From positions 1 through 46,990 of the forward strand of contig JANDJG010000008.1 of assembly GCA_024331085.1 (NCBI GenBank): a stretch of 46,990 bases of DNA, read 5' to 3'. Origin of the DNA: Nitrospira sp. (GTDB taxonomy: Bacteria > Nitrospirota > Nitrospiria > Nitrospirales > Nitrospiraceae). The notes beneath the pieces are model-generated. The model was not told where the DNA came from and searched no databases. It worked only from the letters and a program-made list of their open reading frames with translations. The translations under genes were made by a program, and so were the position numbers. Numbering within the stretch: position 1 is the first letter of the stretch; each line of letters begins with the position of its first letter. Below are positions 7,162-16,415 of this stretch, one piece after another.

Positions 7162-8928
7162 ATGCGCGTCACGGAATCGCACGTTTTCGGCGTGCTCGCC
7201 AACAATCTGCAACGGTCTCGATCCCGGTTGCTCGATCTGCAACGGCAGGTTTCCACGGGAAAAGCGGTCAGCCGGCCCTCCGACGATCCGAGCGCCTTTC
7301 ACCAGGTGTTGCATCATAGAGTGTCCCTTGTCGGTCTTGATCAGCATTTACGGAATATCAGCTTTGGGAAAACGCGGCTGGATCTTTCCGATCAGGTCTT
7401 ACAGGGGGTGTCGGGGACGCTGCCGCGTCTTCAGCAGCTCGCCGTGCAGTTTCGCAGTGATACGAACGGGCCGGCCGAACGGGTCATCGGCGCCGCCGAG
7501 GTCCGCCAACTGTTCGCGCAGTTGCAGCAGTTGGCCAATACCGATCTGAACGGCCATCCCATTTTCACTGGTACCAGCACGCATGGGCGGGCGACCGGTT
7601 TGCCCATTGCCGAGCCGGTTTCTCTGGTCAACGGGAGTAACGACACGCTGCTTGTGGAGGTCGATGGGGTCCTATCCGGAACCATCGATCTGACGTCGGG
7701 AACCGAATCGTTGACGGGCGGCGAACTGGCGAGCCGACTGCAAAATCGAATCAACGCCGATGCCACGCTGGCCGGCGCAGGCAAGCGCGTGACGGTCACG
7801 TTCGAGGGGGGGCGATTGATGATCGCGTCCGATTCGCACGGCCTGGGCTCGCAGGTTTCGGTCGTGGGTGGGTCAAGTCGAGCCGGCTTAGGTTTTGACG
7901 GGGGCAGCACGACCACGGGCGAGGTGCCCTTTGCGCTGACCGCGACCGTCAGTCCAGGATCGGGCAATACGGGGGGGGCGATGGCGAGCCAAGGCCAGGT
8001 GGTGGATCCCAACGCTGCGACCCTGGATGATTACGTGATTCGCTTTACGAGCGCCTCGACCTACGAGGTGTTGAACGTCACCGTTCCCGTGACCGTCTCG
8101 GCAAGTACGGCCAATACAGGGAGCGCGCGAGTCATGGATGCCGGGATGATCGATCCACGATCGCTCACGTTGCATCAGTACCGGATTCAATTCACGTCGC
8201 CTACCCAGTATTCCGTGCTCGATGTGACGGCCGGCACGACGGTTTCTTCCGGCAACGTGTTTGTCTCCGGTGCGCCGATCGAATTCGACGGTTTGCGGGT
8301 GATGTTGGCAGCGGGAGACGGGGGCGGCCCTCAGACGGGGGATCAGTTTGATATCAGTTTGACGCCCAGAACCGTATCGGCCAATCAGCCTTATCTGTCC
8401 GGCCAGCCTCTCACCGTGGAAGGCATACAGTTGAGGATCACCAATGATTCAGGAACCCCGGCGGCCGGCGATCTCTTTGCCGTTGTGACGGGAATGCAAT
8501 ACCAGGGTGACGATGAACTTCAACCGATCGAGGTCGGGCCGGGCCAAGCCGTTCCGACCAATCTACCGGGAAGCCGCGCCTTTACCGCGAGCGGAGCCGA
8601 TATCTTCGGCTCTGTCAAACAGTTGGTGCGTGCATTGCGGAGCAACGATCGGACGGGCATCACCGAAGCGTTGGGCGGGCTGACCGGCGGGATTTCGCAC
8701 GTAGCAAGTCTGGAGGGTGAGATCGGCGCCTTGTCGAACCGCATGGCGGTCGGCGCTGATCAGTTGGAAGAGGCCAAGTCCTTCTACAGCGAACTTCTTT
8801 CTCGGATCGAAGACGTCGATTTGGCGAAGGCCATATCGGATTTGGTGTTGCAGCAGTATGCCATCGAGGCCGCCAGCCGAACCTTGACCCAAGTGTTCGA
8901 CAGTTCACTGCTCCGATACTTGAGATAA
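7162..8928 (+). CDS. flgL: Flagellar hook-filament junction protein FlgL (HAP3), oversized
   Basis: FlgL forms the second junction ring and shares its ends with flagellin. Residues 1-110 (MRVTESHVFGVLANNLQRSR, then QRQVSTGKAVSRPSDDP) and the C-terminus (EDVDLAKAISDLVLQQYAIE) are typical. At 588 residues it is nearly twice the usual size of about 300-400. The extra middle holds NGSNDTLLVEVDGVLSG (from about residue 157), alignable with FlgK. Two tandem copies of a DYVIRFTSASTYEVL / HQYRIQFTSPTQYSVL motif follow (about residues 290 and 338), each leading into a beta-rich stretch. It starts 14 bases after flgK. Confidence 0.95.
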   Translation: MRVTESHVFGVLANNLQRSRSRLLDLQRQVSTGKAVSRPSDDPSAFHQVLHHRVSLVGLDQHLRNISFGKTRLDLSDQVLQGVSGTLPRLQQLAVQFRSDTNGPAERVIGAAEVRQLFAQLQQLANTDLNGHPIFTGTSTHGRATGLPIAEPVSLVNGSNDTLLVEVDGVLSGTIDLTSGTESLTGGELASRLQNRINADATLAGAGKRVTVTFEGGRLMIASDSHGLGSQVSVVGGSSRAGLGFDGGSTTTGEVPFALTATVSPGSGNTGGAMASQGQVVDPNAATLDDYVIRFTSASTYEVLNVTVPVTVSASTANTGSARVMDAGMIDPRSLTLHQYRIQFTSPTQYSVLDVTAGTTVSSGNVFVSGAPIEFDGLRVMLAAGDGGGPQTGDQFDISLTPRTVSANQPYLSGQPLTVEGIQLRITNDSGTPAAGDLFAVVTGMQYQGDDELQPIEVGPGQAVPTNLPGSRAFTASGADIFGSVKQLVRALRSNDRTGITEALGGLTGGISHVASLEGEIGALSNRMAVGADQLEEAKSFYSELLSRIEDVDLAKAISDLVLQQYAIEAASRTLTQVFDSSLLRYLR

Positions 8929-8999
8929 GCGGTTGCGGGCTTCTCGATGCAAGCGGCCGATCATGTCGCGCGTCAAGCGGTTGTTCCGGAGCGAACGTC

Positions 9000-9263
9000 A
9001 TGCTGGTTTTGAGTCGTCGGCGCGGAGAGGGCGTGACCATCGGGCCCGACATCAAGGTGATCGTGCTGGGCATCAAGGACGGGCAGGTTCGGTTGGGAAT
9101 CGAGGCGCCTCACCATATCGAGGTGCACCGTGACGAAGTCTATGCCAGAATTCTTCGGGAGAATCGGTCGGCGTCGCAAACCGGTGTGATTCCGATCGAT
9201 GCCTTTCGGCGCCTATGGGAAAGGGAACCGGGTTCGCGAGGGGACGGGACGGGCAAGCCATGA
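9000..9263 (+). CDS. csrA: Carbon storage regulator / translational repressor CsrA
   Basis: CsrA is a small dimeric RNA-binding protein that blocks translation of mRNAs carrying GGA-hairpins, often flagellin mRNA. The first 60 residues are a standard CsrA: MLVLSRRRGEGVTIG, IKVIVLGIKDGQVRLGIEAP, then HHIEVHRDEVYARI. At 87 residues it carries an extra tail of about 20 residues (GVIPIDAFRRLWEREPGSRG) that most CsrA proteins lack. GGAG lies about eight bases before the ATG. The stop codon overlaps the fliW start (ATGA), so the two are translationally coupled. Confidence 0.96.
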   Translation: MLVLSRRRGEGVTIGPDIKVIVLGIKDGQVRLGIEAPHHIEVHRDEVYARILRENRSASQTGVIPIDAFRRLWEREPGSRGDGTGKP

Positions 9264-9742
9264 AGTATTCATCCAGTCGTTTCGGGGTGCTGGAGATCGA
9301 TGAAGAGCGTGTGCTGACGTTCCCGTCCGGTGTGCTTGGATTTCCGGAAAGCCGGCGATACGTCATGCTCGATCACGATACGCAGGCTCCGTTTAAGTGG
9401 CTTCAGTCTCTCGATGAGCCGGCGCTGGCTTTTGTCATCATGGATCCCGATCTGTTTGTGGGAGAGGAATATCGGGTGGATGTCACCGAAGACGCGTTGG
9501 CGGAGATCCAGGGAAAGAGCGGAGAGGCGTTCTCCATCGCGGTCATTTTGACGATTCCATCGGATGACCCTGGACGCATTACGGCCAATTTGAGAGGCCC
9601 GTTGCTGATGAATCCCCGCACGAGGCTCTGCAAGCAACTCGTTTTGTCCGCCGACTATCCCACGCGCCACCCGCTCTTTCCTCTGCCCGCATCGAGCGCC
9701 ACCGAGGCGATCAAACAGGCCGCCTGCCAACCCTGCCCGTGA
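9260..9742 (+). CDS. fliW: Flagellar assembly factor FliW
   Basis: FliW binds CsrA and relieves its repression of flagellin translation; free flagellin in turn titrates FliW. The 160-residue product has the family signatures EERVLTFPSGVLGFPESRRY, FKWLQSLDEPALAFVIMDP and the later NLRGPLLMNPRTRLCKQLVL. The ATG at 9260 overlaps the csrA stop as ATGA, which decides the start over longer in-frame options. Flagellin itself lies outside the window. The last 20 residues (ATEAIKQAACQPCP) extend beyond the core. Confidence 0.95.
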   Translation: MKYSSSRFGVLEIDEERVLTFPSGVLGFPESRRYVMLDHDTQAPFKWLQSLDEPALAFVIMDPDLFVGEEYRVDVTEDALAEIQGKSGEAFSIAVILTIPSDDPGRITANLRGPLLMNPRTRLCKQLVLSADYPTRHPLFPLPASSATEAIKQAACQPCP

Positions 9743-9864
9743 TCCAACGGATATCGGGCTGAAACCATTGATAGACGAGGGTTTCTGGATTTATTCCTAC
9801 CCTTTCGGTAAGATGCCGTCGGAGTCGTTCCCATCGGGCACGGACAAGAAAAAATGGGGGAGGT

Positions 9865-12800
9865 GTGTTCTCTCTGCGCGTTGCGGTGCTGATCGTTCTT
9901 GCCCTGTGCGTTTCACTGCTTGCCTTCCTGACGTTTTCCAAGCATCTGACAGGCGAAGATTATCTGAAGGGATTCGTTCTGGAACAACTCGAGACGAATC
10001 TCGGGAGAAAAATCCATGTCGATGACGTCACGTTCGCGCTCTTTCCTCGCGCGCGGGTCGAATTGACCGGGGTCACCGTTTACGATCCCGGCTCGGATCA
10101 GGTTCTGTTGACGGCGAAACGGGTCGATCTCGTCCTGCGGATATTTCCTCTTCTCCGCAAGCAAATCGTTGGGAAGCGGCTGTCGATCGAGGAGCCCGTG
10201 TTCACGCTCAGGCGGGATAAAGCGGGCCGCTGGAACGTCGCCGACGGTTTCAATGAACAGGCGGAAGTCGATCGGCGGGCGATGGAAGCCATGCTCCGGA
10301 CGTTCAGTGTTCAGGAAGCGTCGCTCACCGATGGAACCGTCACGGTCATCGACGAGGCAGGGAGCGACGGCGTTCGTTCCATCAAGTTGGAACGTGTGGG
10401 GGCGACGCTTTTCGTGCACCCGGAGCAAAGAGCGGCGGAGGTGCGGCTTTCCATTGTTCAACCGGAAGAGCAGGGGGGGGCGGCCGTATCGCTCAACGGA
10501 TCGATACGACTACCGGAAACGCGTGTCCCGCTCGCCGATGCGGACGAGGCCGCGCAAGTCGCACCGTTTCAATTCGACGGCCGTTTGGAAGCCGCCGCCC
10601 TTGGCATTCGGGATATCGTCGATCTTCTGGGGCCCCGGCCCGTTCCGGAGCAATTGGAGGGGACGGTGGCGTTGCACGGCGACGTTCAAGTGATGCCCGG
10701 CGTCGTCGGATACGACGTCTTGTTGTCCGAGATGTCGGTTCGGCTGAACGATATGACGCTGACCGGCAAAGCGAACGTGTCGGGTCTCATGACGGCGCAA
10801 CCGGCGTTCTCGGTGACGTTCAGCAGCTCGCCGGTGTTGCTGTCCCAGTTGATGCAGACCGTTCCGGCCGCGTGGATCGATCCGCAGCTTTCCGCCGTGT
10901 TGAACGAACGGCGCGTCGACGGCAGGGTGCAAGTGATGAACGCCACGTTGACCGGGGCCGCCACGGAGGGCATGCGTCCGTCGATTTCCGGAGAGTTTCA
11001 CGTACAGGACGCGCAGGGGGTGATCGGCCAAGACCGAGTGCCGGCGAAAAACGTCGCCTGCCGCGTGTTTGTGGAGCCCGGGCGAGTCCGGGCATCCGGC
11101 ATCACCGGACTGTACGGGGAGATGGAACTGACGGATGGAAAGGCGATGCTCTCGTTTTTGGAAGCCGGGCCGTGGCTTGAGCTGGAAGTTGCAGGGAGAA
11201 CGAGCGCGTCTCATTTGATGGACGTTCTTGAGACAACGGTGAAGGCCGAATCGTTGACGCGCGTTCTGGCCGACATTCGGGATGCAGAGGGTGTGGTAGA
11301 GCCCACGTTTCGCCTGGCAGGTTCGCCGGCTCGGCCGGGCGGCGTCAGGTTCACCGGTGGGGAGATTCTTGTCCGAGCCGTCAGCTTCGCTCATCCGGCG
11401 TTGCCTGAACGGCTGAGCGGCTTGCAAGGGCGGTTCGTGCTGGCCGGCGGAGCCGTGCGATTGGAGCAGATCAACGGACATCTCGGCGAGACGCTCATCG
11501 AGGTTCAGGGGACGGTGACGGGCGGAGAATCGAGTCTGTTGCAGGATTTTTCGATCCAGGCCGGCGGACCTGCCGCGGACATGACCCGCATGTTGGGGGG
11601 GAAGACTTCGCCGGGCTCGATGGAAGGGCGTTTGGTTGTGACGGCGACGCTCACGGGAGCCGCTTCGACGCCGCATCTTCGCGGCGTCGTGGTGTTTGAC
11701 CAATCGAAAGTCGCCGTTCCGGGTTTGGGAGAAAAACCGATCGGCGCGCCGGCGACCATCGAATTCGAAGGCGACGTGACGAAGTCCGGCGATCTTTCCG
11801 TAAGCCGTCTGGAATTGATCGTGCCGCCCGTTCAAGTGCCGGCCAAAGGACGCATGGTGTTCGGAGATCCCTTCAGCATCGATATGTCGCTCACGACCGG
11901 AACATTGTCGTTGTCCCGCTTGCCCGAGTGGATCTCGAAAGGAGGACTGGAGGCCGGCAGCGCGGAGATTGCGCTCGACGTCAAAGGCAAGGGAACGGAC
12001 TGGAGCGCATGGCGGGTGACCGGATGGGTCGCGCTGACCAACGGCCTGGCGACGGTGGGGGGCGTCGGAGGAGACGGTCGGCTTCAGGATCTCTATGCGC
12101 GGGTCAAGTTGGTGCGCAACGGGGCCGAGATCAAACGGTTGTCGTTCACCGTCCTTGACAGCGACGTCGCCATTGAGGCCGCCGTCAAGAACTGGGCTTC
12201 AAAACCCGTGATCGTCGGGAAAATCGAATCGAGCCGGATGGACCTCGGCCTGCTGGTTCCCAAAGGGGATCGGTCGGTCGTCCGGGAATTTTTGGAAAAT
12301 TTGGCGGCGACCTCGCAGGTGACGATGTCCGCGTCGATCGCCCGGGGCCATTATGAGCGGGTGCGGTTCGCGGAACTTTCTGCGCGCGTGAACATTCAGG
12401 ACGGAGTCGTCGATGTCGATCGGATTTCCGGCGCGTCGAACGCCGGCCAGATCGCCGGGCGTCTTGTGGCGCGGCTTCCTCGCGGGGCTCCGGCCGAAGT
12501 GGAGGCGTCGTTTCGCGCCACGGGTCTGCCGGTTGATGACGTTTTGAGTGTGACCGACGCCAAGGATGCTCATGGGATGACCGGCGAGATGCGCGTGAGC
12601 GGCTCTCTCAGGGGGCATGGGCGCAATCCGCACGGCGTGTATCCGTCGCTCGATGGAAAAGTCGAGGCGCTGCTTCAAAACGGGCGCATTTTTAAATCGA
12701 ACGAACGGGTGATCTGGAAGATCATCAGTCTCTTGAATCTCCCGGCTGTGCTCCAAGGCAAGGTCGATCTGGAGAAGGAGGGACTGCCCTACAACACGAT

Positions 12801-13236
12801 TAGCGGGAGCGTGGCCGTCAAGAGCGGCGTCTTCGAGACGGGTAATCTGATCATCGACAGCCCGATTCTGAAAATCACGGCGGCAGGGCACTATGATTTG
12901 CCGACCGATCGTCTGAATCTGGTGACCGCCGTGAGTCCGTTCGGCTCGTATTCGCAGTTCTTGAAGGCGATTCCCCTGTTCGGACGGATCTTTGCCGGAG
13001 AGCGAAAGGGGTTGGCCACCGCGATCTTTGCCGTCAAGGGATCAATCCACAATCCGGAAGTGACTTATCTTCCGATCAAATCCTTCGCATCGGGTCTGTC
13101 GGGCTTGGCCCAACTCGCGGTCGATGTCCTTGTGAATTCGCTGACCGTCCCGCTCGACCTCATCGCCCCGGATCAACCGGATCAAGAGGAGCCGCAACCG
13201 AACCTTGAACGCGAGTCCGCTCCGGCGCGTTCTTAA
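9865..13236 (+). CDS. AsmA family protein (large inner-membrane-anchored envelope protein)
   Basis: The 1123-residue product begins with one membrane anchor (AVLIVLALCVSLLAFLTF) followed by a long beta-rich periplasmic body. The start of the body has the AsmA pattern: EQLETNLGRKIHVDDVTF, then VELTGVTVYDPG and RLSIEEPVFTLRRDKAGRWN. The C-terminal region (about residues 860-1060) has the AsmA C-terminal pattern, including NLIIDSPILKITAAGHYDLP. AsmA-type proteins are implicated in lipid transport or outer-membrane biogenesis in diderms; the exact client is unknown here. It starts with GTG behind a GGGGGAGG stretch. A weak TTGATA-N17-TTATTC lies upstream at 9768-9796. Confidence 0.85.
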   Translation: MFSLRVAVLIVLALCVSLLAFLTFSKHLTGEDYLKGFVLEQLETNLGRKIHVDDVTFALFPRARVELTGVTVYDPGSDQVLLTAKRVDLVLRIFPLLRKQIVGKRLSIEEPVFTLRRDKAGRWNVADGFNEQAEVDRRAMEAMLRTFSVQEASLTDGTVTVIDEAGSDGVRSIKLERVGATLFVHPEQRAAEVRLSIVQPEEQGGAAVSLNGSIRLPETRVPLADADEAAQVAPFQFDGRLEAAALGIRDIVDLLGPRPVPEQLEGTVALHGDVQVMPGVVGYDVLLSEMSVRLNDMTLTGKANVSGLMTAQPAFSVTFSSSPVLLSQLMQTVPAAWIDPQLSAVLNERRVDGRVQVMNATLTGAATEGMRPSISGEFHVQDAQGVIGQDRVPAKNVACRVFVEPGRVRASGITGLYGEMELTDGKAMLSFLEAGPWLELEVAGRTSASHLMDVLETTVKAESLTRVLADIRDAEGVVEPTFRLAGSPARPGGVRFTGGEILVRAVSFAHPALPERLSGLQGRFVLAGGAVRLEQINGHLGETLIEVQGTVTGGESSLLQDFSIQAGGPAADMTRMLGGKTSPGSMEGRLVVTATLTGAASTPHLRGVVVFDQSKVAVPGLGEKPIGAPATIEFEGDVTKSGDLSVSRLELIVPPVQVPAKGRMVFGDPFSIDMSLTTGTLSLSRLPEWISKGGLEAGSAEIALDVKGKGTDWSAWRVTGWVALTNGLATVGGVGGDGRLQDLYARVKLVRNGAEIKRLSFTVLDSDVAIEAAVKNWASKPVIVGKIESSRMDLGLLVPKGDRSVVREFLENLAATSQVTMSASIARGHYERVRFAELSARVNIQDGVVDVDRISGASNAGQIAGRLVARLPRGAPAEVEASFRATGLPVDDVLSVTDAKDAHGMTGEMRVSGSLRGHGRNPHGVYPSLDGKVEALLQNGRIFKSNERVIWKIISLLNLPAVLQGKVDLEKEGLPYNTISGSVAVKSGVFETGNLIIDSPILKITAAGHYDLPTDRLNLVTAVSPFGSYSQFLKAIPLFGRIFAGERKGLATAIFAVKGSIHNPEVTYLPIKSFASGLSGLAQLAVDVLVNSLTVPLDLIAPDQPDQEEPQPNLERESAPARS

Positions 13237-13335
13237 GCGCCTCGCCTTTCTTGACCGGTGCGGTTCCTCATGCTAGCATCCCTTCGAAGTCCGATCCCGA
13301 CCATGATGCACCACCTTCTCTCCTCTTTTTAGTTC

Positions 13336-14490
13336 ATGAAACCCCTCGCGCAGTCGCACACGGACAGTGCCGTTCTCTTCATCGCCGCCAGCGAGTACGA
13401 TTCCAATTTGTATTATGCGACCCGATTCATGGCGCCGGATCCCTTCATTTTTCTTGAAATCAAAGGCGAGCGCCTGCTCGTCATGAGCGATTTGGAGTTG
13501 GATCGCGCCAAGTCCCAAGCCTCGGTGGATCGGGTTCTTTCCTATTCCGAGTTGGAACGTCTGGCCAAGAGGCAAGGAGTGGAGGACCCGACGGCGGCCG
13601 ATATCGTCCATGTGCTGTTGAAAAAGCAAAAAATCAAAAAACTTTTGGTTCCGGCGAATTTCCCATTCGTTCACGCCGCCAGGTTGCAAGAATTGGGATA
13701 CCGGCTGACGGCGAAACGCGATCCGTTTTACGAGCGGCGCGCGGTGAAAACGGCCGAGGAGATTCGTCATATTGAAGAAACTCAGCGGGCGACGGAGGAA
13801 GCCGTCGCGGAGGCGATGGCGGCGTTGCGCCGGTCCGCCATCAAGAAGGGCGGACTGTGGCTGGACGGAGAGTGTCTGACGTCCGAGCGGATCAAGAAAC
13901 TGATCAATGTCAGGCTCATGGAACGGGGTTGCGTGGCCCAGCATACGATCGTGGCGGGCGGCGAGCAAGCCTGTGATCCCCATCACGAGGGCGCCGGGCC
14001 GTTGCCGGCCGGGTGCAGTATCATTTTCGACGTGTTTCCCCGATCCGCCGTCAGTCGATATTTTGCGGACATGTCCCGCACCGTCGTCCGCGGACCGGCG
14101 AGCGCGGATCTCAAACGATTGTATCGGACCGTCAAAGACGCCCAAGAAGAAGCCGTTTCCAAAATCAAGGACGGAGCGGACGGGAGGAAGATCCACCAGG
14201 GCATCTGCGAGCGGTTTGAAAAGGCCGGTTACAAGACTGGCAGGGTCAACGGACGGATGCAGGGATATTTTCATGGAACCGGTCACGGCGTCGGGCTCGA
14301 CATTCACGAGGCTCCCCGTATCAGCAGGACTGGGTCGTTGCTTCAAGAAGGACACGTCGTCACGGTCGAACCGGGTCTCTACTATCCGGGATTGGGGGCC
14401 GTCCGCATCGAAGATATGGTGGTGGTGACGAGGGACGGGTGCCGGAACCTCACCAGGTTTCCAAAGGTCTTTGAGCTGGACAAGGGATGA
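13336..14490 (+). CDS. M24 family metallopeptidase, Xaa-Pro aminopeptidase/dipeptidase
   Basis: The enzyme removes N-terminal residues next to proline using two metal ions. The 384-residue product has a creatinase-like N-terminal domain (about residues 1-135) and a pita-bread catalytic domain. All five metal ligands are visible: D232 (IIFDVFP), D245 (FADMSRTVV), H317 (GTGHGVGLDIHEAP), E345 (VTVEPGLYYPG) and E359 (VRIEDMVVV). It is therefore probably active. No clear ribosome-binding site precedes the ATG. The next gene is convergent. Confidence 0.92.
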   Translation: MKPLAQSHTDSAVLFIAASEYDSNLYYATRFMAPDPFIFLEIKGERLLVMSDLELDRAKSQASVDRVLSYSELERLAKRQGVEDPTAADIVHVLLKKQKIKKLLVPANFPFVHAARLQELGYRLTAKRDPFYERRAVKTAEEIRHIEETQRATEEAVAEAMAALRRSAIKKGGLWLDGECLTSERIKKLINVRLMERGCVAQHTIVAGGEQACDPHHEGAGPLPAGCSIIFDVFPRSAVSRYFADMSRTVVRGPASADLKRLYRTVKDAQEEAVSKIKDGADGRKIHQGICERFEKAGYKTGRVNGRMQGYFHGTGHGVGLDIHEAPRISRTGSLLQEGHVVTVEPGLYYPGLGAVRIEDMVVVTRDGCRNLTRFPKVFELDKG

Positions 14491-14574
14491 ACGAACATCT
14501 CGCGCCGTGTTTGTCGGTCGTTGGTTCCGGCGTAAGCACGCGTGAACGAGTCGATCGGCTTCGTCATTCCGCCG

Positions 14575-14922
14575 TCATGCTTTCTCATCCTCGGCCCGAC
14601 GCTGATACGGTTCTTTTTCCACCTCTTTGACCAGCCGCTGGAGCCTGGTCCATTCCGTTTCACGGATATCAAGAAACTCCAAACCGAACCGCCCGTTGCC
14701 GGACCAACGCACGACGGCCTGGTTGATCCGAACGGGAAGTCCGTCGGTCGGCGCTTCAATCGACAATTCCATTCCGGTGCCGGGCCGCACGTGTATGGCG
14801 CTGGATATTTTGCAGCCGTAAAGAGAAAGGTCTTGCAGGATCCCGTCTCCGGACACGACGTTGATGGAGCTGAAGGAGCTGCGAAAACGAACGGGAAACC
14901 GCGGGTGTCGACGGTTATCCAT
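14575..14922 (-). CDS. PilZ domain protein, putative c-di-GMP receptor
   Basis: PilZ domains bind cyclic di-GMP and pass the signal to motility, polysaccharide or other systems. The 115-residue product is a stand-alone domain. It has the N-terminal arginine motif (RRHPRFPVRFRS, RxxxR) and, about 25 residues later, DLSLYGCKI, matching the (D/N)xSxxG motif. A second strand region WSGNGRFGLEFLDI is also typical. It lies 74 bases downstream of the transhydrogenase on the same strand, so it may be the last gene of an HDOD-sth-pilZ unit. No effector domain is attached. Confidence 0.85.
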   Translation of the reverse strand: MDNRRHPRFPVRFRSSFSSINVVSGDGILQDLSLYGCKISSAIHVRPGTGMELSIEAPTDGLPVRINQAVVRWSGNGRFGLEFLDIRETEWTRLQRLVKEVEKEPYQRRAEDEKA

Positions 14923-14996
14923 AGAGGTCGAGAAACTTGATCCCCCGGTTGACGCCGCGAAACATCCCTGTCCATCGCCGGTCGAGAAGCGGTTGG

Positions 14997-16415
14997 TCAG
15001 GCTGCTTCAGGAATTGCCTTGATTTTGGAGGCCTGGCCGAGAATGTCCAAGGCCGCCACCCGGTACGCCTCGGCGTACGTGGGAAAGTTGAAGACGTTGT
15101 CGATAAATGATTCGATGGTGGCACCTTGTTGAAGAGCCAACTGCCCGATGTGAACCAATTCCGTCGCCGAGTCTCCCACGACTTGCACGCCCAGCAATCG
15201 TTCTCCCGATGGATCGGCCACCATTTTGAGGAGACCCTGGCCGGCGCCGGAAATTTGGGCGCGCGCGACTTCCTGGAATTTGGCTCGCCCGACGAGAGGC
15301 GCGCGATAACGCTCACGGGCGCTTCGTTCGTCCAAGCCGATACTGGCCATTTCGGGGATGGTATAGATTCCGACCGGGATGGTCGAGGCGGCGTCTCCGA
15401 CCGGCAAACCGAGCGCGTGCCGAACGGCCCTGCGCCCCTGCTCCATGGCTTTCGACGCCAGGGCGGGCGGGCCGACCATGTCGCCGACGGCATAGATGTT
15501 CGGCACGTCCGTTTGGCAATACTCGTTGACCGGCACGGTTCCTTTCGGGGTGATCGTGATGCCCACTTTATCGAGGTTGAGATCCTCCAGATTGGCTTGC
15601 CGGCCCAACGCGACCAGGAGTTTTTCGCTCTTGATGACGAGTCCATCCCCCAACGTCGTTACGACGTGAGCGGTGCCGTCCCATCGGACTTCCCGAACCG
15701 TTTGCCCCCCGAGATAGCGGCCGCCTTTCGATTCGAAGCTGACGATGAATTGACGCACGAGATCCTGGTCCATGAATTGAAGAGGCATCGGTGCGCGATC
15801 GATGAGCGTGACCTCCGTGCCCAAAAGGGAAAAAATCGACGCATATTCACAGCCGATGACGCCTCCGCCGATGATCGCCAAGGATCGCGGCAAATAGATC
15901 ATCGAAAGCAACGAGTCGCTGTCGAGAATGTGTTCATGATCGACGGGGATGTCTTCGGGGTTTCGCGGTCGCGAGCCGGTGGCGAGAATGATGGTTTGAG
16001 CCGTCAAGAGTTGGCTGGCTCCATCGACCGTTTCCATTTCGACGACGGCGGTGCTGCGGAGTCGAGCCCGTCCATGAAACAGATGGATACCGTTTCGTCG
16101 CAGTTGAAGACTCATGAACCTGTCGTGCGCCTGGACGACCTCTTCAAGCCGGCTAAGCAGCGCCGAGATTTGCATATCAGGTCTCAAACTGAAGTCGAAT
16201 GCCTTACTGGCGGACTGAAGCCGGTCCAAATGCAACGCGCTTTCCCTCAAGGTTTTGCTGGGAATCGTTCCGCGGTACACGCAACTGCCGCCGATGCCGC
16301 GCTCCCGTTCGATGAGAGCCACGCGTTTTCCGGCCTTGGCGCCTTGAATCGCCGCTTTTTGTCCGGCCGGTCCGGCCCCGATCACGATGATGTCGAAGGC
16401 AAGAGGTCCGCTCAT
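14997..16415 (-). CDS. sthA: Soluble pyridine nucleotide transhydrogenase (Si-specific)
   Basis: This FAD enzyme exchanges reducing equivalents between NADPH and NADH in the cytosol. The 472-residue product has the FAD fold (DIIVIGAGPAGQKAAIQGAK), the NAD(P) fold (LAIIGGGVIGCEYASIFSLL) and the FAD-contact GDMVGPPALAS. In the flavin region GGSCVYRGTIPSKTLRE only one Cys is present: the second redox Cys of dihydrolipoamide dehydrogenase and glutathione reductase is missing, as in SthA. Its ATG overlaps the stop of the upstream HDOD gene (ATGA), so translation is coupled. Confidence 0.88.
   Translation of the reverse strand: MSGPLAFDIIVIGAGPAGQKAAIQGAKAGKRVALIERERGIGGSCVYRGTIPSKTLRESALHLDRLQSASKAFDFSLRPDMQISALLSRLEEVVQAHDRFMSLQLRRNGIHLFHGRARLRSTAVVEMETVDGASQLLTAQTIILATGSRPRNPEDIPVDHEHILDSDSLLSMIYLPRSLAIIGGGVIGCEYASIFSLLGTEVTLIDRAPMPLQFMDQDLVRQFIVSFESKGGRYLGGQTVREVRWDGTAHVVTTLGDGLVIKSEKLLVALGRQANLEDLNLDKVGITITPKGTVPVNEYCQTDVPNIYAVGDMVGPPALASKAMEQGRRAVRHALGLPVGDAASTIPVGIYTIPEMASIGLDERSARERYRAPLVGRAKFQEVARAQISGAGQGLLKMVADPSGERLLGVQVVGDSATELVHIGQLALQQGATIESFIDNVFNFPTYAEAYRVAALDILGQASKIKAIPEAA

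Noticed and set aside
14997..16415. Dihydrolipoamide dehydrogenase instead of transhydrogenase
   Set aside because: Only one Cys is present in the flavin-proximal motif, so the redox disulfide is missing, and no 2-oxoacid dehydrogenase genes are adjacent.
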